Source of the DNA: Neobacillus sp. Marseille-Q6967
GTDB taxonomy: Bacteria; Bacillota; Bacilli; Bacillales; Cytobacillaceae
NCBI RefSeq assembly: GCF_946151075.1
Contig: NZ_CAMGZB010000001.1
Span: forward strand, 1,216,001 to 1,280,000
Direction of reading: 5' to 3'
Length of the DNA stretch: 64,000 nucleotides
Position 1 is the stretch's first letter. Every line of letters begins with the position of its first letter. Positions 53,291 to 62,371 of the stretch are shown piece by piece. The notes under the pieces were generated by a model that saw only the letters and a program-made list of their open reading frames with translations, was not told where the DNA came from and did not search any database. Both the position numbers and the translations under genes were made by a program.

Positions 53291-55156
53291 ATGATGGAAA
53301 ATGCATGGATTATACCGCTTTTCCCGCTATTATCGTTTTTGATCCTTCTTCTATTTGGCCGGCGGTTGAGGGAGGCGAGTGCTTATGTTGGGATTCTCCT
53401 GACGTTGGCGTCGTTTGTCTTTTCGTTGCTGGTGTTGTTTGAACGTTTTACGGAACCAACTTTTAAAACGTCAGCAGAGTGGCTCTCAATAGGAGATATT
53501 TCACTAACAGCGGGCTTTGAAGTGAATCAATTGAATGCATTAATGCTAGTGATTGTCTCGCTCGTCAGCTTCCTGGTACATACCTATTCAAAGGGATATA
53601 TGCACGGGGATGAGCGGTTTCCAGTATTCTATGCCTATTTAGGACTATTTACATTTGCAATGCTTGGCCTTGTGATTTCGCCAAATCTTCTGCAAACCTA
53701 TATTTTCTGGGAGCTTGTCGGTGTCGGCTCGTTCTTGCTCATCGGCTTCTACTTCTACAAAGAAGAAGCGAAAGCCGCAGCGAAGAAAGCCTTTATTATG
53801 ACCCGTATCGGGGACGTAGGGCTTTTAATCGGCATGATCTTATTATTCTGGGAAACAAAAAGCTTTGAATACAGTGAAATTTTCAGCGCAGTGGAAGCAG
53901 GCGCTGTCTCACAAACCATGATTACCTTAATAGCGATTCTTATTTTCATCGGTGCCGTCGGTAAATCAGGTCAGTTTCCGCTACATACATGGCTTCCGGA
54001 TGCAATGGAAGGTCCGACACCGGTTTCGGCGTTAATCCACGCCGCCACAATGGTTGCTGCCGGGGTTTACCTTGTTGCCGCTTTATTCCCGCTGTTCGCA
54101 GCGAGTGAAACGGCGCTTCTTACTATCGCGATTATCGGTGCGTTTACCGCTATTTTTGCGGCTAGCATCGGTCTTGTACAAACAGATATAAAGAGAGTTT
54201 TAGCCTATTCAACGGTCAGCCAGCTCGGCTATATGATGCTCGCTCTCGGCTCTGCAGGCTACGTTGCTGGTGTGTTCCACTTAATGACTCACGCCTTCTT
54301 TAAAGCATTGCTGTTCTTAGCAGCCGGAAGTGTGATACATGCCGTGCACACCCAAGACATCGAAGAAATGGGCGGCCTTTGGAAAAAGCTCAAGCTTACC
54401 GGCCCATTATTCTTAATCGGAACCCTCGCCATCAGCGGTGTTCCATTGTTCTCAGGTTTCTTCAGTAAAGACGAAATTTTAATCGCCGCATGGGAAGGCG
54501 GACATCCTATTCTCTTCTTGCTTGCGTTAATTGCAGCGTTCATGACGGCTTTCTATATGTTCCGCCTGTTCTTTATGGTGTTTACCGGAAAGGCGCGCAA
54601 GGAACAAAAAAATGTTCACGAATCTCCAAATGTCATGACATTCCCAATGATCGTCCTCGGCGTCTTGGCTGTCATTGCAGGGTATGTGCAAACACCGTTT
54701 AACCACAATCTTGGTGAATGGCTGGTAGAAGGCAATGAAGCACTTGGTCACGGACATGTTGCAGGTCCAATTTGGATTATGCTTGCTGCGACCATTGTCA
54801 GCTTAGCAGGGATCTACCTTGCATACTTGATGTATTACAAGCGCTCGCTCGCCCGTAACTGGCTGTCAGGCAGCGGCGATACGCTTCATGCCATACTGTA
54901 CAACAAATACTACATTGACGAGTTCTATAAACTAACCGTCGTTGCAGTAACAAAAGCGATTAGCTACTTCTTACGCTTTATCGACGTCTTCCTTGTGGAA
55001 GGTATTGTTAAGGGCGTTGCAGGCTTAGTTCAAGGTCTTGGGCGGGCAGGCTCTAAACTGCAGTCCGGACAGATACAGACCTACGGAGCGGTGGCATTTG
55101 TCGGCCTTGCAGTCTTAGCCGTCATCTTTGCGTTAACAGGGGGGTATCTAAAATGA
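53291..55156 (+). CDS. nuoL: NADH-quinone oxidoreductase subunit L
   Basis: Encodes 621 residues from ATG 53291 (AAAGGGGATAG upstream; the adjacent ATG 53294 is possible). The frame runs back into the repeat cassette but without a start signal. Antiporter-like core: FWELVGVGSFLLIGF, GKSGQFPLHTWLPDAMEGPTP (parts), HAATMVAAGVYL and KRVLAYSTVSQLGYM, followed by the long lateral helix region at the C terminus. One of three proton-pumping subunits. Overlaps nuoM by four bases. Confidence 0.95.
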   Translation: MMENAWIIPLFPLLSFLILLLFGRRLREASAYVGILLTLASFVFSLLVLFERFTEPTFKTSAEWLSIGDISLTAGFEVNQLNALMLVIVSLVSFLVHTYSKGYMHGDERFPVFYAYLGLFTFAMLGLVISPNLLQTYIFWELVGVGSFLLIGFYFYKEEAKAAAKKAFIMTRIGDVGLLIGMILLFWETKSFEYSEIFSAVEAGAVSQTMITLIAILIFIGAVGKSGQFPLHTWLPDAMEGPTPVSALIHAATMVAAGVYLVAALFPLFAASETALLTIAIIGAFTAIFAASIGLVQTDIKRVLAYSTVSQLGYMMLALGSAGYVAGVFHLMTHAFFKALLFLAAGSVIHAVHTQDIEEMGGLWKKLKLTGPLFLIGTLAISGVPLFSGFFSKDEILIAAWEGGHPILFLLALIAAFMTAFYMFRLFFMVFTGKARKEQKNVHESPNVMTFPMIVLGVLAVIAGYVQTPFNHNLGEWLVEGNEALGHGHVAGPIWIMLAATIVSLAGIYLAYLMYYKRSLARNWLSGSGDTLHAILYNKYYIDEFYKLTVVAVTKAISYFLRFIDVFLVEGIVKGVAGLVQGLGRAGSKLQSGQIQTYGAVAFVGLAVLAVIFALTGGYLK

Positions 55157-56661
55157 ATCTATCTGCAGTTCTATCCATTCTAGTATTCTCCCCGCTCCTT
55201 GGGATTGCCGTTCTAGCGTTCATGCCGAAGGAACAGGAAAAATCAATCAAAACTGTCGGATTTCTAGCAACACTGCCACCTCTCATCACAGCGGTTGGTC
55301 TCTATCTGCATTATCTTGCAGGTAAGAGTTTAGCAGACTTTGATGTGGTGGTTGATTGGATTCAATTCGGCGGCCTGCAGGGCGCTGATGCTGGTTTCTT
55401 TGCTGTAAACTATGAACTTGCGGTCAGCGGCTTTACGATGCTTCTTGTCGTGCTCACAACCGTCGTGGCAACCCTTGCATCCATTGCAAGCATTTATATT
55501 AAAAAGGAATGGAAAGGCTATTTCATGCTGTTCCTGCTTCTTGAAATAGGAATGCTCGGTGTGTTCACCGCTGAAAACTTAATTTTATTCTTCATCTTCT
55601 TTGAAATTACCTTAATCCCGACGTTCTTCTTAATCGGTAAATGGGGTTATTTCGAAAAAGAAAAAGCGGCTTACAGCTTCTTAATCTATAACGGTTTAGG
55701 TTCTGCCGTTCTATTAATCGTAATTATGATTCTGTTTGGAAAAACCGGAACCACGAATATTGAAATGCTGACACAAATGATGAGCGATCCAAACCTTCCT
55801 ATCTCAGAAGATTTAAAATTGGGTCTATTGATTGCACTAATCATCGCTTTTGGTGTTAAATTACCGATTTTCCCATTGCACAGCTGGATGCTGAAGGTTC
55901 ACGTTCAGGCACCGCCGGCAGTGGTCATGATTCACTCTGGTATTCTTTTAAAAATTGGAGCGTACGGATTAATCCGTTTTGGAATGGGAATTTTTCCGGA
56001 GCAGTTTGAAACTCTTGCGGTAATACTGGCCGTCCTTGGTGTGATTAACCTTCTCTACGGAGCCTTTCTGGCGTTCATTCAATCAGACTTTAAAATGGTG
56101 TTGGCCTACTCATCGATTTCCCACATGGGGATCGTGTTAATCGGGCTGGCAGCGATGAATGAAGCCGGGATTCAAGGGGCAATCTTCCAGGTTGTGTCCC
56201 ACGGTTTAATTTCAGCGTTATTGTTCTTCCTGGTTGGAGCTTTCTACGAGCGTACCGACACATCATTGCTTGAAAACCTTGGCGGAATGGCAAAAGGCAT
56301 GCCGATTGCTTCTGGATTCTTATTGGCAGGAGCGATGGCTTCGCTTGGACTTCCAGGCATGAGTGGATTCGTCAGCGAATTTATGGCTTTCTTAGGGCTT
56401 TTTGAAGAAATGCCATGGATTGCCGCGATCGGAACCATCGGGATTATCATGACCGCTGTTTACTTATTACGTGCCGTTCTCGGCATTACGTACGGAAAAT
56501 CACACCGTGACTTTGCCGGAGTCCTTGATCTCAGGGGCGTCGAATTAGTACCGGTAGTAGTGTTAGTTGGCTTAATCGTCTTAATCGGAGTGTTACCAAG
56601 CGTTCTCGGCTCACCGCTTCAAGCCACACTAGAAACGATTATGCTCGGGATTGGAGGGTGA
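55153..56661 (+). CDS. nuoM: NADH-quinone oxidoreductase subunit M
   Basis: Encodes 502 residues with about 14 membrane segments. FFEITLIPTFFLIGKWG, KLPIFPLHSWMLKVHVQAPP (His/Lys of the proton channel) and VLAYSSISHMGIVLIGLA are the antiporter-family signatures. It is a proton-pumping subunit of complex I. Confidence 0.96.
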   Translation: MNLSAVLSILVFSPLLGIAVLAFMPKEQEKSIKTVGFLATLPPLITAVGLYLHYLAGKSLADFDVVVDWIQFGGLQGADAGFFAVNYELAVSGFTMLLVVLTTVVATLASIASIYIKKEWKGYFMLFLLLEIGMLGVFTAENLILFFIFFEITLIPTFFLIGKWGYFEKEKAAYSFLIYNGLGSAVLLIVIMILFGKTGTTNIEMLTQMMSDPNLPISEDLKLGLLIALIIAFGVKLPIFPLHSWMLKVHVQAPPAVVMIHSGILLKIGAYGLIRFGMGIFPEQFETLAVILAVLGVINLLYGAFLAFIQSDFKMVLAYSSISHMGIVLIGLAAMNEAGIQGAIFQVVSHGLISALLFFLVGAFYERTDTSLLENLGGMAKGMPIASGFLLAGAMASLGLPGMSGFVSEFMAFLGLFEEMPWIAAIGTIGIIMTAVYLLRAVLGITYGKSHRDFAGVLDLRGVELVPVVVLVGLIVLIGVLPSVLGSPLQATLETIMLGIGG

Positions 56662-56667
56662 TGAAGG

Positions 56668-58182
56668 ATGAGTCTTGAAGAATTGCTGTCGTACAAATGG
56701 AGCATCATGACACCAGAGTTCATCATCGTTGGTGTAACCGCGCTCCTTACCATCATGGATTTATTTATGCCGAAAAAACAAGACCGCCGCGTCCTCGGCT
56801 GGATTTCAATCTTAGCCGTCATCGCCGCCATGGTATCCCTCACCGGATTCCTCGGTGCACCGGCTGAATCAATCTTAGAGGACACCTTTAGACTCGATGC
56901 TTTTGGAAAAGCATTCAAGTTCTTGCTCCTTGCTGGTGCAGCGCTTGTATTATTTCTAGCTGTCAGCTACGAGGGCAAGGGTGGTCTAGAAATATACCGC
57001 GGTGAATTTTATTACTTGTTCTTAACCGGGTTACTCGGTGGAATGATCATGACATCGAGCGGTGACTTAATCACATTATTTATCGGTTTAGAGTTGTTAT
57101 CGATTTCGTCTTACATTTTAGCAGGTATCCGCAAACACAATTTACATTCGAACGAATCTGCGATGAAATACGTGGTTAACGGAAGTATTGCCACCGCGAT
57201 TACCTTGTTCGGGATGAGCTATGTGTACGGATTAACTGGCACAACGAACCTAATCACCATTGCAGGCCGCTTATCAGGCTTAGCCGATGCGCAGCACGCG
57301 TATTTGTTGGGCATAGCTTTCCTGATGATTTTCGTTGGTTTGAGTTTTAAACTTGCGGCAGCTCCATTCCATATGTGGGCACCGGATGTTTACCAAGGCG
57401 CACCAACACCGGTTACAGCTTTCTTGAGCGTTGTTTCGAAAACTGCCGGCTTTGTGATTGTGATCCGGATTTTGTTGTCCGTGTTTGGCTTAGCCGCAAC
57501 CGAAGGACCGGGCAGCATTCCAATCTTGTACAACATGCAGGATTACATTGCGGTTGTCGCGGGTGCTACAATGATCATCGGAAACGTTGTCGCATTACGA
57601 CAGTCGAATATTAAAAGAATGTTTGCTTACTCCAGTATCGCGCATGCCGGGTATTTATTAGTGGCGTTGACCACGATGAGTTCAAACTTATTTTACTCCG
57701 TTTGGTTCTATTTATTAGCGTACTTGTTCATGAATTTAGGTGCGTTCGCCGTGATTCAGGTAGTGGAAGCGGAAACGGGCTCGACGAAGATTGCCGATTT
57801 CGCCGGTTTGTACCGCCGCTCGCCTTGGCTTGCAGTGATAATGGGGATTTTATTAGTGGCATTAGCCGGATTCCCAGGAACCGCTGGATTCATCGGTAAG
57901 TTAAACATTTTTGTAGGGGCGTTTGTCAGCCAGGAGCCGCATTATGTACTGGCTTCCGTGATGATCGCAACCACCGTTGTGTCGTACTTCTACTATTTCG
58001 GAGTGATGACACAAATGTTCTTCCGCCCTGCCGCGGATGACAGCAAACTCAAGGTTCCAGCTGGAATCGTGGTAGTCTTGGTGGTTACCGTCGTAGCTTC
58101 GGTCTTGTTCGGAGTAATGCCAAACATCGCCGTCGACTTCGTCAACAATAACTTCAACCAATTTATGGACTTCCTGCAATAG
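56668..58182 (+). CDS. nuoN: NADH-quinone oxidoreductase subunit N
   Basis: Encodes 504 residues with about 14 membrane segments; LFIGLELLSISSYILAGIRK, FKLAAAPFHMWAPDVYQGAP and RMFAYSSIAHAGYLLVAL are the family signatures. It ends the operon. There are no nuoE, nuoF or nuoG genes before or after, as in other Bacillus complex I operons, so NADH is probably not the direct donor. Confidence 0.96.
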   Translation: MSLEELLSYKWSIMTPEFIIVGVTALLTIMDLFMPKKQDRRVLGWISILAVIAAMVSLTGFLGAPAESILEDTFRLDAFGKAFKFLLLAGAALVLFLAVSYEGKGGLEIYRGEFYYLFLTGLLGGMIMTSSGDLITLFIGLELLSISSYILAGIRKHNLHSNESAMKYVVNGSIATAITLFGMSYVYGLTGTTNLITIAGRLSGLADAQHAYLLGIAFLMIFVGLSFKLAAAPFHMWAPDVYQGAPTPVTAFLSVVSKTAGFVIVIRILLSVFGLAATEGPGSIPILYNMQDYIAVVAGATMIIGNVVALRQSNIKRMFAYSSIAHAGYLLVALTTMSSNLFYSVWFYLLAYLFMNLGAFAVIQVVEAETGSTKIADFAGLYRRSPWLAVIMGILLVALAGFPGTAGFIGKLNIFVGAFVSQEPHYVLASVMIATTVVSYFYYFGVMTQMFFRPAADDSKLKVPAGIVVVLVVTVVASVLFGVMPNIAVDFVNNNFNQFMDFLQ

Positions 58183-58243
58183 AATGGGTCTTGGGGGAGA
58201 CTCCATTCGGATTGCATTGGACCCGTCCGTTACGGGTCTGTGG

Positions 58244-58289
58244 CTGCCGGCAGCTTTGGGGGAAGCTCCCGGCAACTGGTCAACTTTTT
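58244..58289 (+). terminator. Probable terminator of the nuo operon
   Basis: TGCCGGCAGCTT pairs with AAGCTCCCGGCA (one mismatch) around TGGGGG; CTTTTTA follows after a 10-base gap. A smaller hairpin, ACCCGTCCGTTACGGGT, lies just upstream. Confidence 0.6.
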
Positions 58290-58313
58290 ATAGGGGTACT
58301 ATATATATGCATG

Positions 58314-58349
58314 AAAAAAGAAGAGGCTGGGGAGGGCCTCTTCTTTTTT
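58314..58349. terminator. Bidirectional terminator between nuo and csbD
   Basis: AAAAAAGAAGAGGC pairs with GCCTCTTCTTTTTT, giving a U-tract on both strands. It lies 8 bases beyond the minus-strand CsbD stop codon. Confidence 0.85.
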
Positions 58350-58356
58350 CGTGTTA

Positions 58357-58521
58357 TTAAAATTTATCTTTTACTTTTCCAATTCCTTCTTTCAGTTTGC
58401 CTTTTACCTTATCCATTTTTCCTTCGTTTTCCGTTGAGCGGTTGTCTGTTAATTGCCCCCATTGCTTCTTGGCTTCTCCTTTGACTTGGTCAAGACTTCC
58501 ATTTACTCGATCTTTATTCAT
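58357..58521 (-). CDS. CsbD family stress protein
   Basis: Encodes 54 residues from the ATG at 58521, preceded on the minus strand by AAAAGGAGGATG. MNKDRVNGSLDQVKGEAKKQ and a second KVKGKLKEGIGKVKDKF copy give the CsbD hydrophilic helical pattern. CsbD is a sigma-B-controlled general stress protein in B. subtilis; function unknown. Too short for usual frame cut-offs but clear by motif and RBS. Confidence 0.85.
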   Translation of the reverse strand: MNKDRVNGSLDQVKGEAKKQWGQLTDNRSTENEGKMDKVKGKLKEGIGKVKDKF

Positions 58522-58536
58522 ATAAACATCCTCCTT

Positions 58537-58839
58537 TTAAGGGTTCGTTGCATCAGGTTGATCTTTTTTCTCGCCGTCCGTGACGCCATTATCTTGGTCC
58601 TTGCCATCACCGACGCCATTTTCCTTTAATGTTTCGTCGATACTCTTTGCCGCCTCTTCTAAACTATCTTTTGCTTCACTATACGTATCTTGCGTTTCCT
58701 TCACGGTTCCATTATCTACCGCATCCTTTTTCTCGCCATCGCTTATGCCATTATCCTGATCGACGCCATCCCCGCAGGCAGCTAATCCAAAGGTAAGTAA
58801 TACAGCCATTCCACCTGTTAAAAATGCCTTTTTACTCAT
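58537..58839 (-). CDS. Small putative lipoprotein with acidic Asp/Gly repeats
   Basis: Encodes 100 residues. A type II signal peptide with lipobox GLAAC places the lipid-Cys at residue 22. The mature part is Asp/Glu/Lys/Asn-rich and holds a repeated motif: VDQDNGISDGEKKDA and KDQDNGVTDGEKKDQ, flanking a helical TYSEAKDSLEEAAKSIDETL segment. AAAGAAGGAGGAGAAAAA is the RBS. It lies 15 bases before csbD on the same strand, so the two may be co-transcribed. I do not recognise the family. Confidence 0.75.
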   Translation of the reverse strand: MSKKAFLTGGMAVLLTFGLAACGDGVDQDNGISDGEKKDAVDNGTVKETQDTYSEAKDSLEEAAKSIDETLKENGVGDGKDQDNGVTDGEKKDQPDATNP

Positions 58840-58936
58840 TTTTTCTCCTCCTTCGGTTAATCGAACTGTGCTAGTTATATTCCCGGTGAATAACGGAATA
58901 AAACATTTATTTTTGGCTTAATTAAACTAGTGTGTT

Positions 58937-59125
58937 GATTTCCGCTCCAGGCACTTCGCTTTCCGCGGGCGTTCCGGGGAGCCTCCTCGGCGGCTTAAGC
59001 GCCTGTGGGGTCTCCCCAGCCCCGTACTCCCGCAGGACATTGAATAAGCTTCCTTGAATCATCACCGCACGAAGGAAATGCGATAGCATTTTCGAGGATC
59101 TCGCGCCTTCCGCTCCAATCAACAG
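58937..59125. repeat. Dispersed repeat, family B, long copy
   Basis: Starts with TTCCGCTCCAGGCACTTCGC TTTCCGCGGGCG and continues through GGCTTAAGCGCCTGTGGGG, CCCGTACTCCCGCAGGAC to GCGCCTTCCGCTCCAATCAA. The start is the reverse complement of the short copy at 18921-18966. It is a common Bacillaceae intergenic repeat; a 66-codon frame inside it on the minus strand is an artefact. It occupies half of the 395-base gap between the lipoprotein gene and the channel gene. Confidence 0.8.
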
Positions 59126-59234
59126 AGTTTCAAAATAACACTGCCATATTTTAAAAGTGAAGGAGGTTTGAAAACGTGCGGGCGGGGTATTACAGTTATC
59201 AAACCGATAGAGTTTTAGAAAAGGAGAGATGTTT

Positions 59235-60734
59235 ATGACCCTAGATAATATGATGGCTGGCTGGTACTTGTATACGAATCATATTCCCCGGCTGCTTCTA
59301 GCGATTGTTGTCCTATTAATAGGATGGCTGGCAGCAAAGGGAATCAGCCGTGCAGTAGAAGCAGCCCTCGAAAAAACGAGCTTTGATGATAAGCTTTTTG
59401 GAAATGTAAGAAATAGAAAATACAAATCAGAATCAATCATAGGAAAAATAGTCTATTATACGTTACTCGTGGTGGTCTGGATTATCTTTTTCAATATGCT
59501 TCATTTAAGCCTGATTGCGGAACCACTTGTCGCGATGGTATCCACTTTGACGGCAGCCATTCCTCATCTATTAAAAGCGGCTCTAATTCTATTATTTGCC
59601 TGGGTGGTGGCTTTTGCACTTCGCTTCCTCTTTAAAAAAGGGGCAGACTTGCTTCGTTTAGAACATAAGCTTGTGAAATGGAAAATAGCCAATACGGAGC
59701 GGGACGGATCCCACAAAGTTAATAGTATCGCAATGGCAATCTTCTATTCTGTTCTTCTGCTATTTTTACCGGCAGTACTTGGAGCCTTGCAAATGGAAGG
59801 AATTTCAGAGCCGTTCGCCAATGCACTAACCATGATTTTAGCGTTTATTCCTAAGCTTTTCGCGGCGGCACTGATTGTGTTTATCGGCTGGCTGATTGCC
59901 AAAATTGTCCGTGATATTTTAACGAACTTTTTACAAAGCGTTGGTACGGACAAGCTCGGAAATCGTCTGGGCTGGTTGAAAAATGGAGAAGAGATGAATC
60001 TGTCCAATTTAGCAGGGAATATTGTGTTCATCTTAATCTTAATTCCGACCATCATCACCGCTTTGGAAAAACTAGAACTAAAGGGAATTTCCGAACCAGC
60101 AGTAAGCATGCTGGAGAATGTATTGGGGTTAATTCCTAACATTGTCGTAGCGGTTATCTTAATCTTAGCGGGAATATGGCTGGGTAAATGGGTAGAAAAA
60201 CTGGTTAGTCAAATGCTTTGGCGCTTACGATTTGATCAGGTATTTCACCAAATCGGAATCGGCTCATTAACACCGGAAAAGCCGCTCTCTCAAATGGTGG
60301 GCGTACTTGCTAACATCATCGTCGTTTTATTATTTACCGTTGAAGCCTTACAGATTATTCATTTAGATTTCTTAGTCACGTTGGCCACAGGGGTAATTGC
60401 GTATCTGCCTATGATTTTAACAGCCGTTATCATCTTAGGAATTGGGTTGTATGTTGGCCAGTTCGTTCAACGGATGGTGCAAAATATTGTTTCGCATGAG
60501 CAGGCGGGCACGCTTGCGAGAATAGCAAAATATACAATCTTTGCGATTACTATGTTTATGGCACTAGATCAGCTGGGTGTCGCTCACTCGATTGTGAATG
60601 CAGCGTTTATCCTCATCCTAGGCGGTCTAGCCTTGGCCTTCGGTCTAGCATTCGGCCTCGGCGGAAAAGAGTTTGCTAGAAAATACCTAAGAAAGCTGGA
60701 CGACAAACTAGAGGGGGATAGCAAAAATTTATAA
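59235..60734 (+). CDS. Mechanosensitive channel-like membrane protein with TM-helix repeats
   Basis: Encodes 499 residues from ATG 59235 (AAGGAGAG upstream; the ATG at 59229 is too near it). About 13 hydrophobic segments form repeated units, for example LLLAIVVLLIGWLAAKGISR, LFAAALIVFIGWLIAKIVRD, IVVAVILILAGIWLGKWVEK and ILTAVIILGIGLYVGQFVQR: four internal repeats of the conserved TM-helix type (PF05552-like). The last membrane segment (GLALAFGLAFGLGGKEFARK) resembles the MscS pore helix, but no large C-terminal MscS domain follows. Likely a small-conductance channel of the CmpX type; gating is inferred. Confidence 0.82.
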   Translation: MTLDNMMAGWYLYTNHIPRLLLAIVVLLIGWLAAKGISRAVEAALEKTSFDDKLFGNVRNRKYKSESIIGKIVYYTLLVVVWIIFFNMLHLSLIAEPLVAMVSTLTAAIPHLLKAALILLFAWVVAFALRFLFKKGADLLRLEHKLVKWKIANTERDGSHKVNSIAMAIFYSVLLLFLPAVLGALQMEGISEPFANALTMILAFIPKLFAAALIVFIGWLIAKIVRDILTNFLQSVGTDKLGNRLGWLKNGEEMNLSNLAGNIVFILILIPTIITALEKLELKGISEPAVSMLENVLGLIPNIVVAVILILAGIWLGKWVEKLVSQMLWRLRFDQVFHQIGIGSLTPEKPLSQMVGVLANIIVVLLFTVEALQIIHLDFLVTLATGVIAYLPMILTAVIILGIGLYVGQFVQRMVQNIVSHEQAGTLARIAKYTIFAITMFMALDQLGVAHSIVNAAFILILGGLALAFGLAFGLGGKEFARKYLRKLDDKLEGDSKNL

Positions 60735-60784
60735 AACTCCTATGAAAGTCTCATAGAGTCAAACCAATAGGAAATGTCGAAATG

Positions 60785-60818
60785 CAATCCGAAATCCCGG
60801 TGATTTCGGATTGTTTTT
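60785..60818 (+). terminator. Rho-independent terminator after the channel gene
   Basis: CAATCCGAAATC pairs perfectly with GATTTCGGATTG around CCGGT, then TTTTT. Confidence 0.92.
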
Positions 60819-60838
60819 AAAAGGAGGGATGGTACCCG

Positions 60839-62131
60839 ATGCTGGTGGTTAATTTACTTGCATTTGTCTTATTAATTGCTTTAACGGCATTCTTTGTCGC
60901 AGTGGAATTCGCGATTGTAAAGGTGAGGGGGTCCCGGATTGATCAGCTTGTGTCCGCAGGGCGAAAAAATGCTGATTCGGCAAAAGAGGTCGTATCCAAT
61001 CTGGATGAATATTTGTCAGCCTGTCAACTGGGGATTACGGTAACGGCATTAGGACTTGGATGGCTTGGCGAACCGACGGTCGAAAGACTCTTTCATCCAC
61101 TATTAGAAGCACTCCCTCTTAATGGTGCCCTCACACATCTCATATCACTTATACTTGCATTCGCCTTTGTCACCTTTATTCATGTGGTAGTAGGGGAATT
61201 AGCCCCCAAGACTTTCGCCATTCAAAAGGCCGAGAAGATTACATTATGGTTTTCCAAACCGATTATCTGGTTTTATAAACTGATGTATCCCTTTATTTGG
61301 GCCTTAAATCATTCTGCTCGTGTCCTCGTTGGGATGTTCGGATTAAAGCCTGCGTCTGAACATGAGTTAGCACATTCGGAAGAGGAGCTGCGGATTCTCT
61401 TGTCAGAAAGCTATAAAAGCGGGGAAATCAATCAAAATGAATGGCAGTACGTGAATAATATTTTTGAATTTGATGAGCGGCTTGCCAAAGAAATTATGAT
61501 ACCGCGAACGGAAATGAGCTGTATATCCGTTGACGAGCCCTTTGAAGAGATTGTAGAAAAAATGAAGACGGAAAATTTTACCCGTTATCCTGTTGTGGAT
61601 GGAGATAAAGATTATATTCTCGGTGTGCTTAACGTGAAAATGCTGTTAACTGCAAACCTTATGAACCAACATATTCAAATAAGGGCTTTAATTAGGCCGG
61701 TCATTCGGGTTCTGGAAACCATCCCGATTCATGACCTACTAGTTCGGATGCAGACAGAAGGTTCGCATATGGCGATTTTGGTCGATGAATATGGCGGCAC
61801 TTCTGGTTTAGTCACGATTGAAGATTTGATTGAGGAAATTATCGGCGAGGTAAAGGATGAATTTGACCGGGATGAAGTTGCAAAAATTCGCAAACTGAAG
61901 CGTAAGCAGTATATCATCGACAGCAAGTTATCCATTCGGGAAGTGAACAAACTACTGGGGATTGACCTTTCCGCGGAAGATGTCGATACAATAGGCGGCT
62001 GGTTCCTTACTAAGAAAGCGGGTCTCGAGGTGGCTGCAGGCGAGGTTGTAGAAGAAGAAGGCTGCGTGTTTAAGGTTCATGAAGCCGAAGGCTATCATAT
62101 TAAGTACTTGGATGTGAAAAAGGTTGGATGA
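60839..62131 (+). CDS. CNNM/HlyC-CorC family membrane protein with CBS domains
   Basis: Encodes 430 residues: CNNM (DUF21) membrane domain (about 1-190; [35 protein letters not shown]), two CBS domains (about 215-335; [20 protein letters not shown] and [19 protein letters not shown]), and the C-terminal CorC_HlyC domain ending in [10 protein letters not shown]. This family includes YhdP/MpfA, which exports Mg2+ in B. subtilis. AAAAGGAGGGATGG precedes the ATG. Magnesium export is the best-supported guess, and a CorA-like gene lies nearby. Confidence 0.9.
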   Translation: MLVVNLLAFVLLIALTAFFVAVEFAIVKVRGSRIDQLVSAGRKNADSAKEVVSNLDEYLSACQLGITVTALGLGWLGEPTVERLFHPLLEALPLNGALTHLISLILAFAFVTFIHVVVGELAPKTFAIQKAEKITLWFSKPIIWFYKLMYPFIWALNHSARVLVGMFGLKPASEHELAHSEEELRILLSESYKSGEINQNEWQYVNNIFEFDERLAKEIMIPRTEMSCISVDEPFEEIVEKMKTENFTRYPVVDGDKDYILGVLNVKMLLTANLMNQHIQIRALIRPVIRVLETIPIHDLLVRMQTEGSHMAILVDEYGGTSGLVTIEDLIEEIIGEVKDEFDRDEVAKIRKLKRKQYIIDSKLSIREVNKLLGIDLSAEDVDTIGGWFLTKKAGLEVAAGEVVEEEGCVFKVHEAEGYHIKYLDVKKVG

Positions 62132-62157
62132 TCGTATATATGGGCGAAAATGACATT

Positions 62158-62183
62158 AGCCAGGCTCCCGCCTGGCTTTTTCG
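62158..62183 (+). terminator. Terminator after the CNNM/CBS gene (copy 1)
   Basis: AGCCAGG-CTCCCG-CCTGGCT with TTTTTC. An identical hairpin recurs at 62314-62338. Confidence 0.85.
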
Positions 62184-62211
62184 GTGTTAAGTATTGTGGT
62201 TGAGATGATTT

Positions 62212-62292
62212 GGCAGATAGAATGCTGGTTTTGGCAGATAGAGAGGTAAAAAAGGCAGATAGACTGGGCGAAATGGCAGATAGAGAAATTTA
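62212..62292 (+). repeat. 21-bp-period repeat, GGCAGATAG family
   Basis: GGCAGATAG cores at 62212, 62233, 62254 and 62275, exactly 21 bases apart. Same core as the reverse-oriented array at 20729. It is bracketed by two copies of the AGCCAGG..CCTGGCT terminator. Confidence 0.85.
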
Positions 62293-62313
62293 TTGAAGGG
62301 GATAAACAACTTT

Positions 62314-62338
62314 AGCCAGGCTCCCGCCTGGCTTTTTC
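62314..62338 (+). terminator. Terminator copy 2
   Basis: Identical stem and loop to 62158-62177 (TTAGCCAGGCTCCCGCCTGG), 156 bases downstream, with no gene between them. The duplicated block includes the bases before and after (ttagccagg...ctttttc). Confidence 0.8.
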
Positions 62339-62371
62339 TGTGTTTGGTTCGGGCTTGGATTTAAGACCGTT

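Noticed and set aside
58922-59122. Minus-strand frame of 66 codons upstream of the channel gene
   Set aside because: It lies wholly inside the dispersed family B repeat, which recurs at 18921, and has no RBS.
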